DNA of 64,000 bases from Ulva prolifera (GCA_023078555.1 CM041198.1:5098354-5162353), one strand, 5' to 3'. Counted from the first letter of the stretch, positions 44,300-57,610 are shown. Numbers and translations: made by a program. The notes: generated by a model not told the origin, from the sequence alone.

Positions 44300-46209
44300 C
44301 AGAGACTGCAAGCATGCTAATGCACATGCTCTACCTAAGCCCTCTGAGGCGCATGAGGAGTGGCTGATGCTCCATGCTTCAGTCTCTGAAGGCTACCCTC
44401 GAGCTGAACCCGCTCAGAACAAACTCGGTGAGAGGCAAAAGTTGTTTGAAAGCTGCTGACGATCGGGGACAGGATGCGATGGCAATGCACCTAGGCCTCA
44501 GTGCCACCCTTTTCCCAGGACATGGGTTTACGTATACAAGCTGTGCTCTGCAAACCAGGCACTACATGTAAGAATGATGCGAGCCTGCTTCTTGACAATT
44601 TTGGCTTGGATGGAGCACGCAGTTCTGACTTGCAGCATGCTTTTGAGCGCAGCAAGTTCAGCCGGCCGCACCGAATCAGCACAGCATGCTGTTGTACTCG
44701 GTCTCGAACAGCACAGTTGCCTCATGCTATGGCTGCAAGAAACTGAGCGTTGCACATGGCTGTGGTTGCTATCGATGAGGATCTTCCGGGGTTTGCGCTG
44801 CAGATCTGTATTGCGAGCAGAACAGAGCCAAGATACACAAGCCGACAGACGCATTACGGCGATGTCGGCGATGTCGGCCGGCCGTTACATCCAGTCGTCT
44901 CGAGATAGCCGTATGCATGTTGAGACACGCTTGGACACCTGAAGCGCAACGCTCGAAGCACGATGCTTGATGCAATCAACGCCTTTCGACCTGAAGGCGG
45001 TCTCATATACATTTTTGCATCGCTGGTTATTATGCCTCGGCTGGGCCCAGCTGCTGGGTATAAGGGAGTACGGGTTGGGCCAGGGCCCTGTTGGGCCCTT
45101 ACGCGAGCGCTTTGGTGGCGGAGCGCTGCGCTAGAAATTGGCTATGGAGGACATTTCGTGACGTCGACGTGTCTGCGTGCGTGTTGGCTTCAGGATATTG
45201 GCGAAGCGTAGCTGCGGAAACCTTGGCGGAGCAACGCAGGGCACAACGTGGCTAGACGTCACAAGGTCATGGCTGGAGGTCCCATGCCGCAGCGCGCTGG
45301 ATGTTGCAGGACAGAAAGCAATACGCAGCGCATAATCAGTGGAGCTGTATATTTAACATCTGAGGGCATGATTCAACGTTAATGGACAAACCTAAAGTAA
45401 AATAGAAGGAAAGTAGGCTAGAAACGATGAAGTTGAAAAGCAAAATAGCACTTGAAAGTAGCTTAAAGTGGGGGTCAAGTTAAACTTACAGCTCTAACAA
45501 CCAGTACCGAATGTCCCGAACGCATTTCCGGGCGGCCATAATGAGTCATGGCAGTTGGGTGATATTGCATATAGGCAAATTGTAGCAAGTGAACACTTTT
45601 GTGTCAACACAGCTCCCGCTGTCTTGACAAATGCTTGACTGGGGGCGCACTTCGGAGGGCAACAAGCTGCTAGGTTGCCGGGGATGCAGGTTGAGTATGG
45701 GTATGCTAGAAGAGCACATGGCCATTTCCAATACCGCAGATTTGAAATCCAATATCAATAGGTCACGTTGAGTAATACGCTGTATGCTTCTGATGACAAT
45801 ACATATGTGTGCTGAATAGCAAGTATGTAGCAGCAACAACCGCTGTCGACTTTCGAATCTCTATGTAGGCATATCAACGCGCCAAGATCACATGAAGCCT
45901 CGGGGTTGTCGGCAGGCCCAGGACATGGTCATGATTATGTGTTTCTCAGGTAAACAACATACCTACCTGTGCAGTGTGCATGGCACACTGCGTGTCAACG
46001 GAGTGGCACCAGCCAAGTTCACAACCATATGTGCACGGGACCCCATGAAAGAAACTAGTTGCATGGACGGTGTAGTAACGCATTGACAGGTCTCTGAACT
46101 TGAGATGTGTGTGCAGCCGCCACCAGCTGCCCGAAGCACCATTTCGGCTCACAATCTACACATGTCATGACATCCTTGTCCGCGCGCGGCTTGTGCAGCG
46201 CGACAGTGC
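44300..46209. other. Intergenic stretch, no gene recognised
   Basis: It lies between the 3' ends of two convergent genes. About 45340-45500 is purine- and A-rich (AAAGTAAAATAGAAGG). Nothing coding is supported. Confidence 0.45.
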
Positions 46210-49200
46210 TCACGAGGGAGCGCCGGCAGGGAGGCCGAGGCAGAGGACGTTGAGCTGCATGATGAGGTCCCGCGCAAACTCATGCACGTGCGCCAGTATG
46301 CGGTGCCGCTCCGCAGCGGCCATGCCGGCCGCCAGCTGCGCCGCGTCGCCCTTCAGCGCCTGCGCGCCACTCACCACCCTCACACTGGCAGGCCGTTACA
46401 AGCAGAAGTGCGCCAAGAGCGCCTCACTGTGTGGCAGACACCCGCTCGGGATGTGAGGGCCTCGCACCTCTGCGCAGGCGGTGACCTGTTTCAGTGCCAT
46501 CTCGCCATGCTTGTCGGTGAGATCAAGGGAGGAGAGGAGCTGGCGCGTTGCGTCGTGCACGCGTGCGCAGAGCGGCGCGACGGCGCGCTGCGGCAGCCGC
46601 GGCAGGTCCTCCCGCAGCGCCGCCACCAGGGTCACAAGCGCCGCGGGCGTCACCGGCTGCGGCACGGGCAGGAGCGCGAGCGCGGCCGATACCTCGGCCT
46701 CGGAGCCCCACTCCGCTACGCTCCCCTGCAGCTCCACTGCCGAACGTGAGAACAATTGTGGGAGGATGGAATGGTGTAGGTGCGGCCATGGTGTACAGAC
46801 TTACGACCTCCTCAAATGTACAGCGACCGGGAACGAGTAAAGGGTCGAATTTTGCAGGCTGCCTCTTCGTGCGCAGAGCCATGGGATGTCAGCCCAGCAG
46901 CGCCACATCAGCAGCAGTGCATGAGACCGCTGACACTGAAAAGCATGAAACACATGCATGGGCTTATGGTTGCGCACCTGGAAGCGCGTGCTCAGGCTGC
47001 TGTCCATGTTGCTCCGAAGAGGCCCGGGTCCGCTGCCGCCGCCATAGTGCCACGGCGGCCGCTGATCTGCAATGACCCTATGCCCAGCCGCCCCCCCGGT
47101 GCTGGGCTGATCAGAGAAGATGTCATTGAGCGCTAGGACGTGGCTCGGCAGGGAGCGGTGGCTATGCGTGCCCGGGTGCCGCGCCGCACTCCCGCCACCC
47201 ACACCAGCAATCCCCTGCGCCTCCGCTGGCACCGGCGGAGCGTCGTCCCAGGGCATCGGCAGCTGCTGTGAGTCACGCGACATGTCGCGGCCGCGCATGT
47301 GCGAATGCATTGCGTCCGCCGCCGCCACATGCATGCCGTGCTGCTGCCGCAGCGCCTGTAGGGAGCTCTGCCGCTCGACCGACGGCGCGCCCCTGCTGAC
47401 GTTGCTTGCGCCATTGCTCATGTCTCGGCCCGGCCCGCGCGCCACTGGCGCCGCTGTCGCGGCATCAAGCCGTGGCGGGGCGCCGCCGCCGCCACCGCCG
47501 TGATTCCCAGCCGTTGCCTGCCGCGCACGCTCATTCAGCGTCTGCAGCGGCATCGTGCGCCCTGGTGTTGTGCGCACAGGGTCGCTGCGCGGCAGCATGT
47601 GAGCCGAGTTGATGTTGACGCTCCCCGACGCCTGCTTCTCCGGGGTGCTCAGCGTCTCCAGCGATCCGGATGCCCGCCGGGGTGTCTCCCCTGCAGGCTG
47701 CGGGCCCGCGTCCCGCAGCTCCGGGGGAATGCACACCTCCGATGCTGCCGTTGCTGAGCCCTTCCTCCGCCCCAAGTCTGCCGCAGCCGGCGTTTCGGGC
47801 ACATCCTCCGGAGCCTGCGACCGTGCGCCGTCCTCTACACTGGCCGCTGTGGCCGCATTCCCCAGTGCTCCAGGGTCCGCATCCACTGTGGCGTCCGGGG
47901 CAGTATCGGCGCCTGCGACGATCTCAGCATTGCCGTCACAGGCTTGCAGCGTGGAATCTGGTGGCGCTTCTTCGCTGCTGCTACCACGGCGTCCCTGCGC
48001 TGCACCGGCCACCTGCTCCGCCAGCCACCTGCTGCGTGAGGTGCTCCGCTGACCTGGCGCGGACGGGTCGGGCTGGAGGCGGTGGTGTGAGGCGGCGCCA
48101 ATCTGGACTGGCGTCTCGGGCATACCATCTGACGCCTGCCGGCCAATCTCAAATGCGACCTGCATGCATGAGTTCGATGCAAAGCAATCGGAGGCCCCAG
48201 TCAGCGCAGGAGCGCTGCCACTGTTCATGGGGGGTTATTCGTCGGGCTTGATGCTTTTACATGCTGCATCCTCGCTGGAGGTCTCACAATAAACCGGGCC
48301 ACTCCTGGCATAGTGGGCCAGCCATCCAGAGAGATGCCTGCGCTGGCTCTTTTGTTTTTGTGGAAGAATGGCCGGATCGCACTGATGTGTGGCTGACCAA
48401 TCCAGGCGGTCGGGCATCAACGGCACCGCGACACACAGCCGACGCTTCGGACGCGTCTGCCGCAGCCCATGAGGGGGCACCCTCAGCCGCTGCATCTGGC
48501 GCGGCGTCTGCGGGCGCGTGTGCGGTGGCGGGCGGCGGCGTTGCCAGGCGCTTGCTGGCGATTGTCCGGCCCCCGCCGGCGCCGGCTGCGAAACTGCCAG
48601 CAGTGGGGCCTGTGGGTGGGCCTGTGGGTCCGCTGCCGAGGACCGGCGTGATGGTGGCCCCCATTGGGGAGGGGCCGACATCACAGGCTGCTCCGAACGA
48701 GAGGGATCGCTGCGAGAGCATAGGGCGGACAGGCTCCACCTGCGGCGGCATCACTTCGGTCCATTTCGCGGAGACTGACACGGCATGTCCAGTGCTGGGA
48801 CTATATGTTCACTGTCCGTAGATAGGAGACTGCAGATTGTAATGGCACACAGTGTTCTGAACATAAAACAACCCGACACGTTTTCGTCCTCTCTGTATCT
48901 GTCTCTCTTTCTTTCATTGGAGGCTGCTAGCGTCTGCCCAATTCCGCCAATGCAAGCCATGCCAACACAACCTCTTGGATGCACATGACAAGGCAGGCAA
49001 CGAAGCTGGAAGCAGGCGCACTTGCGACAGAGGGTGCTTTGTCGGCGACTGATACGGGAGCTTCTGCGCGGTGACGACCGGCGTCGGCGCCGGTGCGGCC
49101 TTCGCGGGGGGTACGATGCCGGCCAGCGCGTCCTGCAGGTGCTGCGGCACCGGCACCGCCAGCCGGCCAGCGTCGTCAGCCTCCTGGTATGCCTGCTGCG

Positions 49201-52200
49201 GATCCATTGCTGCCATCGGGTCTGCGCGGGAGCACGGCGGGGTTCAGGCCGGGCCGGAGCTTACCGCTGCGGTGTCTCGACATCTCCGCTGGTTGCAACA
49301 GCCGAGTCATTGGGAGACCAGCAGTGAGCGACAGGCAAACATACGGACCGTGTGGCTACATGGCTGCGCGTCAGCCCCGAAGCAGGCACGTGTGAGCTGC
49401 ACACATGACTGTGCGCACGAACATGCATAGCCTTCGAGAGTGGCCGCACCGGTGAAGACGCGGAGGTGCACGAGCGCAACGCGGCGCCACTGCCGCAGCG
49501 CATGCTGCGCAATCTGCTGGACCGCGGAGCACGGAAACTGCAGGCACGCGGTCACGACTTCCACAACGTGGCGCGCTGCGAGCACGTCGGCTGCACAGTA
49601 GACCGTCGTCACCTCGCGGAGGGCCTCGAGGAGCTCGAGACGAGCGGCGCGGGGGTGAGGCGGGGGCGGGGCAGCCTCGAGGCCGGCGAGCGCGGAGCGC
49701 GCCGCGCTGGACAGCTGAATGCCCTCAGCCGCGAGCGCAGCAGAGATGACAGGCAGGTAGGCCTCGACATGCGCGACGTCGTTCTGCACAGCATGGCATG
49801 CGGGGTCAGTGCGCAGCTGTATGACATCGATTGGCCAGGATTGGAGCCATTGCGAGGTAAAGCACCAGGCATCGCATTAAAAGCAGCTGTTGGGGAGCCC
49901 CCAAGCGCATGCAGAGCAGAGCGGCAGCAACTCTCCCACACAGAGAACACAGCCCTCTGGCCCGGCCAGGAGTAGGGGGGGGTGGAAAGCTGTAAGTAGT
50001 GGAGCCGTGCGGTGCACAGTGAGCAGCAGTGATGCAGGGGCAGGAGGAGTGCGGCTGATTCTCAGTTGTGCCGAGCACAGGTTAGCTGGAATGGAAAGAA
50101 GTAGGGGGAGGAGCAACCAGGCCGCGGGAAGGCGGCGTACCGCGGGAGTGGGGTGCGTCGCCCACTGCAGGGCCGCGGAGCGGCTCGCTTCCTGCTGGCT
50201 GCTGGCAGCCCGCAGCTGTGTCTGCAGCTCGGCACGGGCCGCCTGCTCCAGCGCGGCCACCTGCACTGACTGTGTTGCTCAGCGTGTGCAGGCGTGTCAG
50301 CTGCATGGTACAGGCCGCTTGGTGCGTCTCTATGCACCTAAGGGGCTGGGACGAGCTCCACATACAGGCAGTTTGTTTTGACAGCAGCATGCCCGAAAAA
50401 AATAAAAACCACATCCACAGAAGTCCTTAGCAAGCGGTGTACATGCCACACGCCCTGCTCCACAGGCATCCCGGCGAGACAGCGTGGGAGATCTTGCCAC
50501 GCATTTGGGCAATGGATGCCCTCAAGCAAGCGTCGACGGGATCCTGTGCAATTGGATCCTTGGCTGCGGGGCGCAGGGGCACACCTGCAGCTTTGCGGCA
50601 GCCTGGAAAGCTTTCACCCGCCGCGCTTGACTCGCCTCCGCGGCGCCTCCAAGGCGGCCCCCGCTCTTGGCGGCAGCGGCCGCCGCCGCCGCCGCCGCGC
50701 TCGCCCTGGACATCTTCACAGGAGCCTTCTTCGTGGCCTTGGTGCCCGCGGTCTTGGCGGCCTGGGCCTCCAGGTCCTGAGCCTTGAGGGCCGCGGTGAG
50801 GGTGACGTGGGAGATTGGCGACGGTGCCGGCGGAGAGGCGGCCTTGCCTGCTGGCGGGGAGGTCGCTGGCGATGATGCCCCTGCATATCGGTGTTGCGTC
50901 GGCTTGCAGCATTGTCAGGTCTGACGCCTAGAAAAACAGAAAACCTAGGATTCGGAATCATTCTATGTGATCGGGTCCAACACCCCAACAATGCTGCACA
51001 TGGGCAAACAGCTGAAATCACAGACACCTTCTGTGGCCACACATGTGGCCATGCCCAGCCTGAGGATAGCGGCGGAGCCTTTCTGCACGACGCTGACAGT
51101 GGGGCGGCGCTTACACACACTGGGTAAAACCATGCGCAACCTGAGCAAATTAGAGGCAGCACAGACTTTGAGAGTTGAACACACCGACACATGAGAATAA
51201 CAACTTCTGACCGACTGTTGCCACCGTGCCTACCGTCACACCCTCGGCCACAGAACATAGAGCGGCCTTCACGTCGTCTGATGTACGTCCATGGCGAGGT
51301 CATTTGGTTTCAAACATGTGACACGCAGCGGCGCTGTGTGTTTGGCGGGGGCAGGCGCACCGCTTCGGAGGGCGGGGTCTGCGGCGACGCGGGCGCGCTT
51401 AGAGCGGCGGGTGACGCCCTCTGCCGGGGGGGACTCGCGGCGATGCACGGATCGCGGTGACCGGCTGCGGCGCGGCGTGCCGCCATGGGAGTGGCCCTGC
51501 AGTGTCGCAGCTGTTGAGAGTCACACGCGTCAGGCCGGGAGCGTCCCGGGGCATGCTGACTTACCTTTGCCCCGCAGGTGACGATGTGGGCATACGGCAG
51601 GTCACATGAGGCAGAAGGCCGGTGTGGTGCTGGGTATGAACTCTGCACTGCCAGGAGTCACGCATGCATGCACACATAGTGTTCCCCCGCCCCGGAACCG
51701 CGGTGCACGGGATGTCCCGCTGCACCGAGTGGGTGCAGAGCTTCATTGCTGTTGCCATGGTTGCTGGAAGCGCATGCTGTGGCTCCAGGCGACATGTCTG
51801 CAGGTCGAACTCATCGACCGCCTGACCGCTGCCCGGCATGCATGCTGGCCTGTCGAGAATTCAAAGCATCCGGAGTCCGTTGCACTTAGCGCAACGCATG
51901 CATGTACCCTACATCTCCCCAGGGCTGCACAGGGCCACGTGGCACAGTCGGTGCCACACGCCCATACCTTGCAGGGCATCAGCGTGGCAGGAGGTGGCGC
52001 ACGGTGCGGATGTGGTCGCCGACATGCATCGCGGCTTTCGGCGCGTTGTGCGAGATGAACTGCTCAAGCCAATGCATGACCTGCTGCTGGTTTGTGCACG
52101 GCGGCATCGGTGCCCGAGTTGCAAACGGCTCGACGGCGCTGTACGTGTAGTGGCCGTCACGCGCGTCGCGCTCCTGCCCCTGCACCGCCAGGTGCTCCTG

Positions 52201-53326
52201 CTCGTGCTGGTCAAAGAGCACCCACTTGTTCACCCGCCGGCCGTCCGGCATGTGGTCTCGCCGCTGCCTGCAGGCGCCCCGCGTACGTTGCCTACTCCCT
52301 GGAATGCATCATTCAGGAGCATCGCTGCTCAGTGACGGAGGTGGCTGGCAACATCGGGGTGCAGTGGGGAATGTTAGCAGGGTGTTGAATGCAGACTGGC
52401 TCTCGTGGTCAGGCAGGCTGATCAAGAGAGCCACAGCAAGATGGATCGTGCGATGTGTACTGTGAGACTAGAGTGGAATAACAACGAAGGGGACATAGGG
52501 TGCAGGACGTTGGACAAGGTGAAAAGGTGCTCTGGAGATCACCGACTGTGGTGTACGCTGAGCCATTTTGACTGGCTCTCACACGTGTCATATGTGCTTT
52601 CACGACCCTCAACAGAATGATACGTAGTGGTTCGATGAGAACATGAGTCAGTTCTGGGCAAGCCACTCATGTTGCTCATCTGCTGCAGCGTCCGTGACAG
52701 ACATGCGCAGTCCAGATGCAGCAAGGAGCTTCTACATGGCCAGTCACGGGGCAACATATGACCAGCACTCAATGAGACATTGCAATGCCATTCCAGTTTC
52801 ATGGTGGACTTTAGCCGGGGAGCACACACTCGTGTCTGGTGTAGTACAGGCCATTCTCATCCAGTGCTGGCGGGTCGAGGAGAGAACTGTCGCTTCCCTT
52901 GGACTTCAGCTGAGTTTCATGGATGATCATTTCAAGCCATTCGATCACCTCTTTGCGAGTGTTTACCTGTATGGTGCCATAATGCTCGAAACCATCGACG
53001 TTGTGATAGTTATAGTGGGCATCGCCTTGGTCTTCGCCCTCAACAGCAAGCACAGCGTTGTCATCTTTGTCCACGAGGTAGAAGTTGACGTTGCGATGCT
53101 TGGAGTCCCGGCCGTGCCCATGATGGTGATGAGCTGATGATCCTTCTCTCGTCTGCATTATGTGCATGTAGTGTGCTACTCTAGACATGTTTTTGACTCA
53201 CAACAGTTGATCTGAAGCAATTTTCTCTGACCGCGCTTGGGCACGCACCTCTTTGTAAGTCACGTACACCGCGCCAGTTGATGCCGCATTGGCATTTTCT
53301 GTTACCTCGTTGGTGTCCATCGCCAT
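46210..53326 (-). CDS. Large probable nuclear protein with a TFIIS N-terminal-like domain (13 exons)
   Basis: Exons 53249-53326, 52830-53152, 52003-52267, 51565-51642, 51361-51496, 50585-50880, 50141-50260, 49423-49783, 49022-49221, 48291-48739, 46978-48220, 46486-46725 and 46210-46359 total 3939 nt, 1312 residues, with every junction in phase. ATG is at 53326 and the stop is TGA. Residues ~48-102 and ~146-205 are two copies of an unnamed domain: VNFYLVDKDD ... GDAHYNYHNVDGF ... EVIEWLE, and VNKWVLFDQH ... DGHYTYSAVEPF ... QVMHWLE. Residues ~249-293 are Arg/Ser-rich with a nuclear-signal-like RRSKRAR. Ala-rich and coiled-coil exons follow. Residues ~482-545 (LELLEALREV ... ALRQWRRV) resemble the TFIIS N-terminal helical bundle. 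The rest is mostly disordered, with a helical C-terminus. A role in transcription or chromatin is inferred, not shown. Confidence 0.7.
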
Positions 53327-53938
53327 TGCGGTCCCAGGCGCTCAGAGTGATGGCAGGTGTGCACGAGCACTGCAATAGCAAAGCAACTACAGCATGCGGC
53401 AATTAACGCTCTCAGGCTCGACATAAACAACAAACCTTGAAGTGCAGCCGTTGACCTATCCGTGCAAGCTGTCTCATCAACATTGAGTCAACTCAGTGTC
53501 TGGACGTGTTCGAATTGCCATGTATATGCGCTGTACTAAAGCGGTGCACCCGCGTGCAGAAGCAGTATGCCAGCGGCTTTCGTAAAATTTGTTTCGTACT
53601 GCTGCGGAAAGAGCAGGCTTGATGAGAGAATGACGTTGTCAACACACCAGCACATATCATCCACGGACGACCATTTGCGACAGTACAGCTACGCTGACGT
53701 GTCCGTGTTGTAAGACGTATTCCAGGATGCTTGCCAGCACGCTGATGTAGGGGCTTTCGTGGTTCCAAAGCCTGCAATCCTGTGCTTGTAGACACGGCGA
53801 TCAGCTGAGCGAGCATTCCCATGCTTGCCGCTTGGCACGGGGCTCTCTCTTCGGGACGCAGCTGACCGGCCATACACTCCGCGTCAAGGAGTCACACAGT
53901 CGTGGCCGGTGTGGTTTATATTGCTCCGACACAGCGCG
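53327..53938. promoter_or_regulatory. Divergent promoter region, partly duplicated at 60.2-60.5 kb
   Basis: This separates the minus-strand 13-exon gene from the plus-strand aminotransferase. About 53321-53520, upstream of the first ATG, is clearly similar to 60247-60460 (for example CACGAGCACTGCAATAG and CTCGACATAAACAACA versus TTGACGTAGACAAACAA). No gene is recognised inside. Confidence 0.4.
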
Positions 53939-56260
53939 ATGTACCGCCCCCCGTTGCCATGCGGCGGTCGCAACATATCGGCTAATGTTGGACGAGCACC
54001 GCAGGCCGACGCTGTGAAGCCCAGCCTAGTTCACTTCGATAATGCTGGATGCAGTTTTCCAGCTCCCGGAGTTGTAGATGCAGGTGGGGCTGTCATGATT
54101 AGGACTACCTCTTGCGGGCGCACGGGATATCAGAATCAGCAGTGGCGGTCTCTGACCTTGTTTCACAGTCATGCACTTCAGGCCTACATTGATGCAGAGT
54201 CTCATTATGGAGGATACGAGGCCTCAGAGCTGTGCGCGCTCGGGCTTTCGGGACTTGCGTGGCTGTTTTCTTTGCATGCTGTGCCCACATGCTGCTGGCC
54301 ATTGAGGCCAGGTCTGAAAGCACGACTGCGTTGATTTCACGTTGTCACCTGCGTGTGCTCACACACCAGATTTGAGAAATCTTTCTTCAGCCTAGCCAAA
54401 TGTTGAAACAACAATTCACCACCTCCCCGAACCACACAGTGGCCTTTACGCAGGCCTGAGATGGAGGTGCAACTGAATCGCCCGTACAAAGAACTTGTAG
54501 CTCTGCTCTCATGTGAGCAAAGCAGTATTGGTATAGTCAACAGTGCAACAGCAGCATGGCAGCGTATATTCCTCGGCCTGCCACTTTGGCAGCCAGGCTC
54601 ACGCATCTACACATCCATGGCCGAATATGGAAGTAACTACTTGGCATATCTCCAGGTGCTCTCTCTCAAGGTGAACCTGCTTTGTTGGGAGTCCTGAGCT
54701 GCCCTGAGCGTTCAAGCTCAGCCTGCGCGGGCGGTCGCTGTGTACAAACTCACAGTGATACAGGCAAAGGCTTCCTGTCACATTGCAGAATTTCGCATGG
54801 TCACTCGAGAGGTCACTCGCATGATGATCTTTGCAAGCAAGTGCCCTGAAAGCATAACCCGCTGCCGCTGAATTTGGTTCACACCCGGATGATTTTTAAT
54901 TGTCAATGGCAACGCACCTGGACACATTCTAGTGGTGACCGGCGGCTGCACCCGCTTGTCTCTGACGCGGTCATAGAGTCTCCTATGGGTGTGCTGGAGT
55001 CACCTGACGCTGGCACATTGACAGCCATTCCATGTTGCTAGCAGTCGCAAAGTACAGCCCGTACGATCTCTGCCATGAGGCGGCTGTTCTATAAAAATTC
55101 TCCGCTTTCAGCGCACCGTTCCAGTACGCACACTGAACAGTACCAGATGTATCTGTCAAGCACCGTCTCGCTGCGCAACACAGCGGCGCGACATGCCGGC
55201 ACCCCGTGCAGGCGCGGGAGCGGCACGGCACGGAGGTGTGCGTCGTGCGGGAGCTCCGCAGCGGCGCGCTCGACCTCGGCCACCTCGAGGAGCTGCTGCG
55301 CGGCCGCCGCGCCGGCGCCTGCAACGTCGTCTCCATCTCGCACATCCCCACCAGCAGCGGCCGCGTCTACGACGCCGCCGCCGTCGGCGCAGTGCTGCGG
55401 GGCTTCCCTGGTGCGGGTTCCTCTGCAGCTGCGCCACATGTTCACATCCCATGCTCTTGCTTTCCGCAGGGGTAAAGTACTCGATGCCGGCGCCAGCGCA
55501 CCTTGCATGTGGATACTTATACTTGACTTTTCCTTCTTTTTGGTTCGGCATTCTGTTGCTGGATGATGCCAGCCGGCCAGAGCGCGTCATGCATGTGAAC
55601 CTACTTTGGCTCCGTGTTCTCTGGTGTTGATGTAGAGGATGATGCCGAGAGCTCTGCGCCTACCGCCGCGCTCATTGGCCGCGGGGCGGGGCGGCGTGAG
55701 GTAGGCGAGTCCGCAGTCGCCGCCACTGTGCATGTGGGAAGTTGTTTCGTCCATCTGCATCGCCGCTCTAGTCCAAATCTCTCCCGTGTAACGTGTACGC
55801 GGTTGAAACCGTCTGCTTGGCCCCAGCCCTGCCGACAGCATGCATGCAGATGTGGTCTACCTTCGGGACGCTGCCGGTTGGCATTGAGCTGCATGCATGT
55901 ACAACGTAAGCACGCATGAATAGTCTGGCCCCAGCCCTGCCGACAGCGCCGCGCATGCATGCAGATGTGGTCTACCTGCTGGACGAATGCCAGAGCGTCG
56001 GGCAGCTTCCGGTGGATGTCCAGAGCATCGGCTGCCACTTCCTCTCAGGCACCGGCCGCAAGTACCTGCGCGCCCCACGGGGCTCCGGATTTCTCTATGT
56101 ATCACCCCGGATATTGCGAGGGGCCGACCCTGCGCTGCCGGCGGGCATTGAGCCGGCGGCGCTGGACGTGAGGGGGGGCACGTGGCTGGGGGCAGACCAG
56201 TACAGCATGCATGCGACGGCGCGGCGGTACGAGGAGTACGAGATGAGCTTCGCGGCCAAG
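53939..56260 (+). CDS. Class-V aminotransferase / cysteine-desulfurase-like enzyme, C-terminus not found
   Basis: Exons 53939-54073, 54182-54231, 54454-54655, 55212-55410 and 55965-56260 join in one frame (294 residues). Landmarks of the PLP-dependent class-V family are HFDNAGCSFPAPG, YIDAESHYGGYEA, GIVNSATAAWQRIF, SMAEYGSNYLAYLQ, VVSISHIPTSSGRVYDAAAV, YLLDECQSVGQLPVDV and TGRKYLRAPRGSGFLYV, where Lys should bind PLP and the Asp of LLDE the pyridine nitrogen. This subgroup resembles isopenicillin-N-epimerase/selenocysteine-lyase-like enzymes. Donors GTGCTC, GTGCGG and GTGCGC; acceptors end GCAG. Exon 1's donor (GTAGAT) is the weakest call. The usual last ~100 residues are not recognisable after 56260, so the gene is either truncated or has a distant final exon. 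Confidence 0.75.
55819..55977. repeat. Duplicated splice-acceptor segment
   Basis: Bases 55819-55862 recur at 55927-55977 with a 6-bp insertion. Both copies contain GCATGCAG followed by ATGTGGTCTACCT, the start of the last recognised aminotransferase exon. Only the second copy continues into the conserved protein. Confidence 0.85.
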
Positions 56261-57610
56261 GTGCGCGTGCGCCAGCGTGTATGTCGGGGGCAGTGTGTGA
56301 GTGCTGGTCTGCGTCAGGCTGCATGCATGAACCGCATAGTCGTTGCTGTGAAGTCACAGCGTGCATGGCGGCAGTGGGGCAGGCTACATGTGCAGCCCAT
56401 GGCGGACTGATGACGAGACGTTCTCAGTTCAGCTTGCGGAGCATGATGTGGCTACGTCTCGACAGCGACATTTTTGAGCGGTTAACTCATGACATGAGCC
56501 CGGTCTATTGCATGTCTACAGGGGATTCCAGGCTGCCGCTAGCTAACAGTGTGGATGCGCCTGAGCTGCATACATCGCCCATCCCCAGCATCACCCCGAC
56601 TGTGTGATCCTCCCCTACACAGTCTCTGTCAACTTGCCCACTAGCATCAGGGCCGGTCAGAGTGAACAGGCACCGCCACATGAGCACACGAGCTCAAGGC
56701 CGTTGCCACGTGTCATTTGTTGGTGTTTCACCACCAGTTGCTATGGGGACCGCCTCACATTGCCAACAGTGGGCACAACATCACAGTTGTGTAAGTTGCA
56801 GTAGCCATCACTGGCAAGGATACTACAATCATAGCTATCAGCAGAGATTGACAGCAAATGCACATTTGCATCAGTAACAGCATGAGGCATTGGAGTGACT
56901 ATCTACATCCATCAGCAATGCAGGCCAGCATCAGCAAAGTTGGCATGAGCGAGTGTCAGGTGGATCAGGGCATATGGCTGCGATGCCTTGCAGCCTGTGT
57001 TGGTGATCTGTTGTGCAATGACTCCAGCTCATGTAATTCATCTTCGGGCTAACGCTCTTACTGTTGCATGGCATGGCGTGATGCTTCCATGCAGAAGCAA
57101 TGTGATAAGGCCATGAGATGAGAGTGCACCCATGTACCTGATGGGGATCATCACTTCCTGCAGATCAGTGGCATGCGACTCAGGACCTCTGTGAGTGGGC
57201 CTGATGCCTGGTGAGTCATGTGGACGTACTGATGCTGTCAGTACGTCCACAGCATCCAGTGCTTGACTGGAACGACCTGATTGATGGGTGGTTATATGCT
57301 TTCCAATCATCAGGATAGCCATCACCTTTGATTGCCCTCAGCATGTAGGCCTGCTCCGCCGCCTGGCCTGTGCATCGACAAATTGTTTGGCATCACTCTT
57401 GTGCTGCCATCATCGCAAGATGGTTGCTCCAGCCTCTGGATCAATTGGCATCTCTGCCTTATAGGTCATGTTCTGAAAACAAAACTAGGTCTCCTAAAAC
57501 CTGACTGTGCTGCTGGCAGTGCACCGCTCCTGATGACTGCTGACCCACCATCTAGAGACACAAGTAGTAAGAGGCTGATTGCAAACAGGCTGGCAGTGTG
57601 TGCACCTGTG
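56261..57610. other. Stretch with no supported gene
   Basis: It may contain the missing aminotransferase C-terminus, but no class-V motif is visible. A strong hairpin lies at 57219-57251. Confidence 0.4.
57219..57251. repeat. Perfect hairpin with 14-bp arms and 5-nt loop
   Basis: TGTGGACGTACTGA, loop TGCTG, then its exact reverse complement. It is the strongest simple hairpin I noticed in the window. Confidence 0.85.

Noticed and set aside
52830-53326. A separate two-exon gene upstream of the 13-exon gene
   Set aside because: Its second exon has a donor in the phase needed to join the exon at 52267, and both carry the same domain, so one gene is the simpler reading. RNA evidence could reverse this.
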